Shown here: positions 56,588-64,000 of the stretch, one piece after another
Layout: the number at the start of each line of letters is the position of its first letter
Position numbering within the stretch: the first letter of the stretch is position 1
Notes under the pieces: model-generated
The model's input: only the letters and a program-made list of their open reading frames with translations
What the model was told of the DNA's origin: nothing
The model's database searches: none
Source of the DNA: Aurelia coerulea
Lineage: Eukaryota > Cnidaria > Scyphozoa > Semaeostomeae > Ulmaridae
Assembly (NCBI GenBank): GCA_039566865.1
Contig: CM076943.1
Location: forward strand, 16,919,501-16,983,500
Direction of reading: 5' to 3'
Length of the DNA stretch: 64,000 nucleotides
Position numbers and translations under genes: made by a program

Positions 56588-56712
56588 TTATCTTGCTTGC
56601 CTTTGTGTTTGTTACTTGTGCCAAGTTTCAAGTCCCTAGCGTTTATGGTTCTGAGATTAAAGATGGGGTTTCACCAAAGTTTCAGAAGCCTGGTCTGGAT
56701 AAGGTGGTTAAG
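56588..56712 (-). repeat. Fragment of a group-1 TTAA element
   Basis: tgttacttgtgccaagtttc and tctggataagg match the left end of the 10179 element in reverse. Confidence 0.6.
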
Positions 56713-58102
56713 AAGTTGCTTAGGCCAAAAGGCTAAAGCTTTGGTTTGCAGGAAGAGGGAAATTTGAGCTTTTAAGATAAACATGTCTAAAACTAGTCCT
56801 TCTGCCATTTGTGTAAAAACTAGTCTTTCTGCCATTGGCGACCATATTTGTAAGTCTGGCCATTATGCGTCCATTGAGAACTTCCAAATCCTTAGTAGGA
56901 TTGACAATTTTTTTGACCTTCTTATCCACGAGTCTTTTAATTCTACGCAATCGTCCTGTGCTTAATGCATAAGTGTCCTCTATTCCCCTGGCACTGTTCT
57001 AATCTTACTTGTTTACTGACTTTACCGTATTCTTACCACCCTCCCCCTCCCCCCACCCCGGTTGGTTTCCTTCCCTTTAAGTCCCTCCTGTAGTTACTCC
57101 TTTTCCTTCCACATTATTTCCCTTTTATGGTGTTCTTTGTTACTGTCCTTATTTAATGGCGATACACGCCCACACGTTTACATGCAGATGATGGATCTTG
57201 GAATAGATCCGAAATGTTTGGAAATTTAACACCGTTTAAGTCAACTGCACTATTGATATTTAACATGATTTGGCATGATTTGTGTCTCTCAACTTGTAGC
57301 CAATGGACTTGTCTGCAATGGAAAGATCCAGTAACATAAATATGGAGTTGGAATAGAAAGATCAAAACGTGAACATGATTCTTTTTAGGGTCGTTCTTGC
57401 TCTTCGATTAACATGCCTGCTCTCAAAGTATCAATATCAACAAATGAGGTAGCTATGTTCAAGTTAACTATCGACGAACATTTTTAGAGTGATTAGACAT
57501 TGATTGACGCTAAATTCACAGCACTGGAGTCAACCAACCAAATCCGTTATAATTTTTTTTCGAACACTCAGAAGAAGGTGACAGTGATGGTAATCAATTG
57601 TCAATCAGGCCTATCCAATGAAATAATCAGGAACAATGTTTTTTTGAGAGCAAAATAGAAATTTAGTCAAGGAAAACTGCAAGAAATTGCCTTTGTGATG
57701 ACAATTTATAGTAATAACAGACTAAGTGAGTTCTAAATCGTGATATATACACGTATACACGTAACAAGTAAAACAAAGTTGAACAACAGACTAGCTGCAT
57801 TTAAAATACTTTAGATAATTTTGTCCACTATTTGCAGCAGCAGCAAAGCAAAGCTTAATCATCATATAATATATCATACATAAAACACAGTCAACTGTCT
57901 CTAAAGTAGACACCTTCAGGGCCAACTAACAGCGCCCATGTTTTCTTTGTCGATGCAGACTGTCCAGACTGGCTAAATTCATGCAAGTACGGTCCGAAAA
58001 TAGGCCCCAAATTACTGTAAAATTGATTTCTGATGAACCAAAAGTGAAACGTAATTGGAGATGACTACATTTCGTGATTCTTTGTCACATTTATATAGTA
58101 TA
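56713..58102. other. Stretch without recognised genes
   Basis: Sequence near 57890-57960 (gtcaactgtctctaaagtag) is related to 58790-58850. A short ORF-like piece after tcgatgcag at 57956 is too small to call. Confidence 0.35.
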
Positions 58103-58104
58103 TA

Positions 58105-58643
58105 CCGGGTGTCCCAAAAAAAGTACTCCCGTTTGAAAAATCACCAAATTTGATTGCACGGCCGATCTTCAATTTTTATTTTTGGTCACGTAGGACCAAA
58201 TCATTTTCCAAAACATAGCTGATGTTGTAAGTGGTTTTAAAATGAGCAAATTTAACTCTTTTAGGGCTACCTGGTTTTGAATCATCCTGTAAAAAAGTAT
58301 TGATGATTGCCAAATCAATTTCTTTGTGCGTGTAAAACTTCTAGTTTGGTCATAAATGACAAAAATAAATGTGCACTATCATTGGAGACTTCAATGATGA
58401 TGAAAAATCTGAAAATTTTGACTCTTAGGAAAGATTGAGTATTTTGCAAAAAAAAACTATAGCTCAAAATCAGGGTTTTCAACGTGTTAATGTTCTACCT
58501 TGCTGTATCAAAAGCAAACATTTTATCATCTGTGAATATTTTTGGATCTTTGACAAACCATTCAAAAAGAAAATTTTATCAAAGGTTTTATAATCAATTT
58601 TTGATGGTTTTTTAAACAGGAGTACTTTTTTTGGGACACCCGG
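58105..58643. mobile_element. Mariner-type MITE, copy 2 (539 bp)
   Basis: The ends ccgggtgtcccaaaaaaagt and tttttttgggacacccgg are inverted with TA on both sides. The interior is homologous to 43688-44234. Confidence 0.83.
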
Positions 58644-59046
58644 TAGAAAGGAGCTTACGATGCATCGATGCAGTACAGCATCGATATTTTGGTACTCCAA
58701 AACCTAATCGAGTAAACGTAGTAATTAATTTAGAGACAGTTTACTGTATATTATGTATGAAATATTATTATTCATCCATAAAATGCAGTGAACTGTGTCT
58801 AAAATGAATATCTTCCAGGCCAACTCAATGTGTCCTCTTTAGCAAGGTGTGCTCCTTACAGAGAGAATCTTAGCTAATATCTATCAATAGGGATGACAAA
58901 TAGTTCCTTTCTTGACAGGTTGTTTACGAAATATAGGTGTCGCTTGGAGAGAGTTGACTGCAGTGCAATACTTGAAAGCTAATCCGTAATATAACATGAA
59001 ATAAATGCAATATAATACAATCCGGCAGGAGATCTGGCTCTTGCTT

Positions 59047-59061
59047 GGGGGGGGGGGGGGG
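59047..59061. repeat. Poly-G run (15)
   Basis: Fifteen G bases. Confidence 0.9.
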
Positions 59062-59171
59062 TGAGGTTGCATAGGAACATGGTAGGAGTGGACAACCAAA
59101 AAAGGGTATACTTCATGTATTTTTATGGAAGCACCTGGAAAGTTTTAGGGCACCCGTTTCAAACCAACTGA

Positions 59172-60030
59172 AACTGCAGCAACTCATGATTGAAGTTTAT
59201 GAATCACTCAACCATGAAAACCCTTCTTTCTTATGGGATTTATTCACAAGAACAGAAATTAATTACAACCTGGAAATTAAAGATATTCTCTCACTTCCCA
59301 ATACATCGACTGCGTGTTTCGGTACAAATTCGACAATTTTTAGAGATATCATACGTTAGAATGGTACACCTGATGTGATTAAGAGCAGCAATAAAGCCTC
59401 TATTTTTAGCAAAAATATGAAAAATTGGGCTGGGGAGGGTTGCAATTGTAAAATTTGGAAAAAGTTTTATTGTAGATTAGTTTAACCCTATCCAGACTAC
59501 CTAGTGAATTTTCCATACAGCTGGTCGAGTATCTCCAGAATAGTCTAGTTTTTTGTGACTTTTAGTTTCTATCTACGAGACACCTTTTCATGTCGATTTC
59601 AAAAATTTTGACACTGATTCAGGGGGTCAACACTTGATTTTAAATTGAAAGCTTCTCAAAATATATACCTTTTAAGTCATAATTTTGGAACCACTGGCTC
59701 TATGACAACGAAACAAAAATTGCTGAACTTGTCTTGAAACGGGCTTTCATTTGATATATAGTTTATCGATTTTTTATATCGTAATCAATAATTGTTTAAT
59801 GCGCATGCGTACTGATAAAAAACCATTTTGGGCTTCATTTTTGAACAAATGAGCAGCATCATATGATGCAGCAGGTCTTTTTATGTATATCCAGCATAGT
59901 CTCCCCAAAGTCTAAAAAGGCCTAATGTGGATAGGGTAGTTTAAGTCAGTTGGTACTTATTTGTTAGTCCCTTTTTGCACAAACTACGAGTATGACTGTA
60001 TCCAACTGTAAATAAAGTGATTATTATTAT
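59172..60030 (+). pseudogene. LINE C-terminal end and 3' UTR, split by a TTAA MITE
   Basis: The frame KLQQLMIEVYESLNHENPSF, LFTRTEINYNLEIKDI, one TAG at 59356-59358, then NGTPDVIKSSNKASIF ends near 59483. The 3' UTR resumes after the insertion (59945-60030) with ctgtaaataaagtg and a (att)n tail. Confidence 0.7.
59486..59936 (-). mobile_element. TTAA-target MITE, group 1, deleted reverse copy (451 bp)
   Basis: The left end ccctatccagactacc follows TTAA at 59482-59485. The right end ggataggg is followed by tagtttaa, so an 8-bp repeat tagtttaa flanks it. The interior matches the 10179 element in reverse with a large deletion that removed the CACGTG region. Confidence 0.75.
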
Positions 60031-60663
60031 CTATGCAACAGGTGGCTTGCCACCACCCCTTCCCCTATTACCCGGTCTCCTGCCTCGTGTCCTATCGATG
60101 ACATCTACATACACCACATTCTCCCCACTTGGGGCTGAAATTGCTTCTGGGAATGGATCCCTGTTTTCCTCCAGTTCCTGCTTCTTTCGTTCATCTTTTA
60201 ATTTATCTTCGTGGTGTATCGCCCAGACATCAGCCATGCCCGGAAGATCTGCGATCATTTCATTTTCGTCTTCCTCCATGACGTATGAGATACCTTCATC
60301 GCTCCTGCCAGCGACATTTGATTCTGGCACTGCGGCCCTCCTCTGCATCTCTCGCTTTTCTTCCCCCAATCTCCTTTGTTCCTTTATCCATTTGAGATGG
60401 TTGCTGGGAACATCTGTAGGGTTTTCTTTGAAAGAAATTCTTTCTTCTAAATGCTTTTTTGCAAATTTCGCAATGATTTCATCTAGTTTGCCCTCCATTG
60501 CTCGCAGGTCAGATTGGAACTCCTCCATTAGCTCATTCATGTTTGCTGTCTCTGTCGGGTACTGAATAGTTCCGCCGTGGTATGTGTCTTGATAAAGAGA
60601 TAAGATTTGTGACAACCTCATGCATGCATGACCAGCGTGGCTGGCTCCTAGTAGTTTCTTCAA
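60031..60663 (-). CDS. Charged hypothetical protein, 210 codons
   Basis: A long minus-strand frame ends in TAG just after the LINE (att)n tail. It has a Lys/Glu-rich helical middle (about residues 45-130), an acidic patch EEDENEMIAD, and a basic C-terminus RGRRPGNRGRGGGKPPVA. The first ATG is near 60612 (MRLSQILSLYQDTYHGG). The frame is open upstream to a TGA at about 60697, so an upstream exon is possible. The composition is protein-like and unlike the shadow frames around it. I recognise no family; it may be a single-exon gene, a last exon, or a transposon ORF. Confidence 0.45.
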   Translation of the reverse strand: MKKLLGASHAGHACMRLSQILSLYQDTYHGGTIQYPTETANMNELMEEFQSDLRAMEGKLDEIIAKFAKKHLEERISFKENPTDVPSNHLKWIKEQRRLGEEKREMQRRAAVPESNVAGRSDEGISYVMEEDENEMIADLPGMADVWAIHHEDKLKDERKKQELEENRDPFPEAISAPSGENVVYVDVIDRTRGRRPGNRGRGGGKPPVA

Positions 60664-60699
60664 ATTTGTTGGATCAACAAGTTTATCATATCACGTATG

Positions 60700-61935
60700 C
60701 CCACCTATACTTGGTTAGAAATTTGATACCAGGATACCATTCTTCCCCTTAGCTATTGGTGTGCATGGCTTACACTGTCGTTGTGGGGTCAGTCATGGAA
60801 AGAATAAATATATGTGATGTACAGTGATGTACAGTGACAAACAAGGCATCAGAATGCAGCTGCAGAGCATAGCTTCTCAATTCCTAACAAGGTCGTTGAC
60901 AAAGTTTATGAACTACCGATTGCCCCAAAAAAGTTCCAACGTTTAATTGAACTCAGAGAAAAAGGAAGAAATGAGTTAAATGATGATGGAGATATGTACG
61001 AGCTCTAATATTTCATGTTCCTGTTGAAGTCAAATCCAATGACGTTAGCCGTCCTGCTTGATATTTGTGGAAGGGGACTCACTCGATGAGAAGCACAAAC
61101 GCACTAACGTTGGGTTCACAATTTGTTCATTACGTGTAGTACTACATTGAACATAATAAAGGCCAGCTTCCAGTCAGTAGTGGAATTTTCAGAGCATTGG
61201 AAATCCTTTCATTTACAAGAGAAAACAGCACTAGATAATAAATTGAATATAATAATTGAATAGAATTTTGGTTTTAACGATTTTTGATTCTGTAACAGCT
61301 CGCCTGCTCTACATAAAGGTTTGAGGAATCGAGTCAAAAAGGTATTGGGCAAAAATGGTTTGCTACTGTTGTTGTTGCATTTACTAACTGGGAATTTTAC
61401 CTTTCCGCCGTTTCATGGAGTAGAACAAGCTGTCTTTTCTTGAACTAAAAAGCAGTTGTCAACTTTTTGTTCCACCTGCCATATTATGCAATATTGGATT
61501 TTTCGTCTTGGTGAGCTCGAATTGAGTGGCAAAGTACACCCTTCGTATTTCCCTGCGAGACCTGTTCTATTCGATATTTAAGACCTTGCTACAAATATAC
61601 TGAATGAGCAGAGCTCTTGCTTGTCCTTGCTCCAAGTCTATTTTGTGAACTGATCAAGGTAAGGACGGAGAGTGGCAACTCATTTTTTCTGTTCATAATC
61701 CAGAGATTTCAACTTCGCCACAATGATGCAGGCAGGCGTACGGATCTCTTTGGTTTGCCTTCAACATGAAATGTTAGAGCTCATAACGCCATCTTCAGAA
61801 TACTAATTTCTACCTAAAAAATGCCAAACTTTAAATGTCTATCATAAAACTAAAATGATTGGAAATCGCCAGGCTCAGAACGTTTTTCCCTGTGTTCAAT
61901 CCAACGCCGAATCTCCTCCTTTGGGAGACCCGGTA
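60700..61935. other. Stretch without recognised genes
   Basis: It contains a diverged mariner-type end (gggagacccggtac near 61923). Nothing else is identified. Confidence 0.35.
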
Positions 61936-62437
61936 CTTTTTTGAACTGAGTGACTTGAAAGAAATTTTAGCTATTTTGCTATAATTTTACTGTCGGACTT
62001 TTCTGAAATATTCAATATTACTTCTTTTCTAAATTTAACAGAGAAATGTCGAAAAAACTTCCAACCATCGCAAATATTTATTAATGTTTTACTGAAACAT
62101 GAATTTCTTCGACATTGACATTTTGATTTCGCAACCTGAATATGAATGGAAAGACTGAAATATGAATAGAATGATCATCGTCGTAATCATGCATCTTTAA
62201 ATGTTTGGTTTTTGCAATATGGTATCGAGAAAAGTCTGTCACTCTTCTTGTTTACGATTTAGAAATTGAATAGTGTCAAGTTCTCAATTGAGTTGAAATA
62301 TGAAATATGAAAAACGCTGTAATTTCGAAAATTATTCAAGATTTCTGAAAAGTTCAACAGTAGAATAATGGATAAGTAGCCAAAGTTTCTTTTGAGCCAT
62401 TCAATTAAAAAAATAAGGCATTGAATTTACACCTACA
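61936..62437. mobile_element. Fold-back MITE, sister of 14105-14632
   Basis: The arms contain gagtgacttgaaagaaattt and its partner aaagtttcttttgagccatt, with the same layout as the first copy. Confidence 0.65.
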
Positions 62438-62456
62438 GTCGTGCCCAAACGTTTAA

Positions 62457-62915
62457 AGGACAAGTCCGGGGTTGATATGATTGATGATAAAATACAAGAT
62501 AATACCTCTATGAATTATGTATGATACTTTTTTCCACTATTTTTCGCCTTCTCCTTGTGAAATTACGTATTCAAATAAGCTATTTGAGCGAAGTGACGTC
62601 ATATCACGCAAACGAAAACGAGGCTCTGTGATTGTTTTTCGCCTCTTAGTTTCTGCCAGCCTCTTTATCGTGTACTTGTGCATTGAAAATGGCACGAGAA
62701 CACGATAAAGAGGCTTGCGACGATAAAGAGGCGAAAAACCAATCACGCAACCTCGTTTTCCTTTACGTGATATGACGTCATTTCGCTCAAAGTGCTTTTG
62801 TGAATACGTAATTTAACAAGCAGAAGGCAAAGAATAGTGAAAAAGTATCATACATCATTCATAGCAGTATTATCTTGTATCTTATCATCAATGATAACAA
62901 CCCCGGACTTGTCCT
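62457..62915. mobile_element. TTAA-target fold-back MITE, group 2-like (459 bp)
   Basis: The ends aggacaagtccgggg and ccccggacttgtcct are perfect, with TTAA at 62453-62456 and 62916-62919. The arms of about 215 bp pair closely, including tgatatgacgtca. Terminal AGG is shared with the group-2 elements. Confidence 0.85.
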
Positions 62916-63232
62916 TTAAGACCGAATTTTTGTCAACAACGTTTCTTGGCCTAACGATATGGAACCCTACCACTCTACCTAGTTTACTTTGTTAGAGTTC
63001 ATTTAGATCAACTTTCCATGTAGATTTCAAATATTTGATGTTTTTTTTCTAATTTCGGCGCCATTTTGCTATGACGTCACAATGAAATATATAGAAATTC
63101 TCGGAAATTGCATTGGTTCTGCCGACAAGGGGTGTGACCCAAAAATTGTGTTACTCAGCTGAATTTTACATCAATCTATGCGCAGTTAATTTCTATTTTA
63201 TGTTTGCAAAATATCAAAACTCCACGAAGACT

Positions 63233-63588
63233 ATTGCTTCAGGGAAAAAGGTAGTGGAGGGCCTTATGTCCATAATAATGCTTCATTTCCCTGAAGCCAT
63301 AATATTGCTTCAGGGAAAAAGGTAGTGGAGGGCCTTATGTCCATAATAATGCTTCATTTCCCTGAAGCCATAATATTGCTTCAGGGAAAAAGGTAGTGGA
63401 GGGCCTTATGTCCATAATAATGCTTCATTTCCCTGAAGCCATACAATTGCTGCAGTTAAAAAGGTAGTGGAGGGCCTTATGTCCATAATAATGCTTCATT
63501 TCCCTGAAGCCATACAATTGCTGCAGTTGAAAAGGTAGTGGAGGGCCTTATGTCCACAGCTATGGCCATAAGTTTAAAACCACCCTTG
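63233..63588. repeat. Five 71-bp tandem repeats
   Basis: The units start at 63233, 63304, 63375, 63446 and 63517. Each contains ggtagtggagggccttatgt and, except the last, a hairpin tcaggga..tccctga. Units 4 and 5 share changes (caattgctgcagtt), so they arose by later duplication. Confidence 0.93.
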
Positions 63589-64000
63589 GAAAAGCGTGAA
63601 AAACAATCTGTGCTTATGAGGTAAGAGCCTGTGATGTTCGATAATTCAAATAATGACACGATTCTTCAACATTAATTCGAATAACTTTGTGATTGTAACT
63701 TCAAACTAACAATCCAAGGGCTGGTCTTAAACTTATGGTCAAAGCTGTGGACGGAATGCCCTCTACTACCTTTTTCCCTGAAGCAATATTCTTCGTGGAG
63801 TTTCGATATTTTGCAAACAAATCGTAGAAATTATTTGTGCATAAAATGAAGTAAAATCCAGCTGAGTAACACAATTTTTGGGTCACACCCCTTGTCTGCA
63901 GAACCAATGCAATTTCCGAGAATTTCTATATATTTCATTTTGACGTCATAGCAAATGGCACCGAAATTTAAAAAACAACATCAAAATTTTAAATCTACAT

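Larger units (their letters stand above)
62437..64000. mobile_element. Mariner-type inverted-repeat element, cut by right window edge
   Basis: It begins ctacagtcgtgcccaaacg. Positions 62990-63260 are the reverse complement of about 63740-64000. Between them lie five 71-bp tandem units. A TTAA element (62457-62915) sits in the left terminus. The right end lies outside the window. Confidence 0.7.

Noticed and set aside
57955..58020. Small exon after tcgatgcag encoding DCPDWLNSCKYG
   Set aside because: Only about 20 codons long, with a stop and no donor. It resembles a Cys-rich module only by chance spacing.
63230..63590. 71-bp tandem repeats as a CRISPR array
   Set aside because: The units are contiguous with no unique spacers, the genome is eukaryotic, and the array lies inside an inverted-repeat transposon.

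Overview
The window is animal genomic DNA. Its one convincing host gene is split over six exons with canonical GT-AG splice sites and encodes a secreted or membrane protein of the order ShKT, EGF, calcium-binding EGF, zona pellucida (ZP) domain, furin site, membrane anchor. Joined, the six exons keep one open frame of about 491 residues. ShKT modules, ZP/EGF genes, Ngaro, Gypsy and CR1/L2-like elements together, at this transposon density, suggest a cnidarian, most likely an anthozoan. This is inference; no species marker is visible.

Most of the rest is transposon-derived. Region 1-12 kb holds a long inverted repeat cut by the left edge, short GTGGCGTGGCCA elements, a tandem palindrome array (8.0-8.2 kb) and a LINE reverse transcriptase fragment (9.2-11.6 kb) with at least four precise insertions. 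Region 12.4-44.6 kb is the ZP gene. Its 18-kb first visible intron contains a nearly intact 6.3-kb tyrosine-recombinase retrotransposon (Ngaro-like, 15,861-22,180) inserted in an older TTAA-target element, nested short elements (23.8-25.9 kb) and a 4.4-kb Gypsy-type LTR retrotransposon with 182-bp LTRs and a 5-bp target duplication. Later introns hold another TTAA element, two decayed LINEs, a pure (GAT)n array and a mariner-type MITE.

Region 44.6-64 kb has no certain host gene. It contains a CR1/L2-like LINE (46.6-48.9 kb) interrupted by a tRNA-derived SINE and flanked by a CGGGGAAC minisatellite, several TTAA-target MITEs, large palindromes (54.7-55.2 and 55.9-56.6 kb), a minus-strand 210-codon ORF of unknown function (60.0-60.7 kb), and at the right edge a nested inverted-repeat element with five 71-bp tandem units.

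The most informative patterns are the split direct repeats and same-frame gag/pol stop of the Ngaro element; two TTAA-target MITE groups, one carrying an ordered set of CACGTG, TGCTGAYRTCAGCA and TGACGTCA palindromes; micro-hairpin insertions of 37 and 69 bp with 9-10 bp target duplications; and GC-ended elements with internal tandem repeats. I did not find a coherent new multi-gene system; the novelty is in the mobile-element biology.
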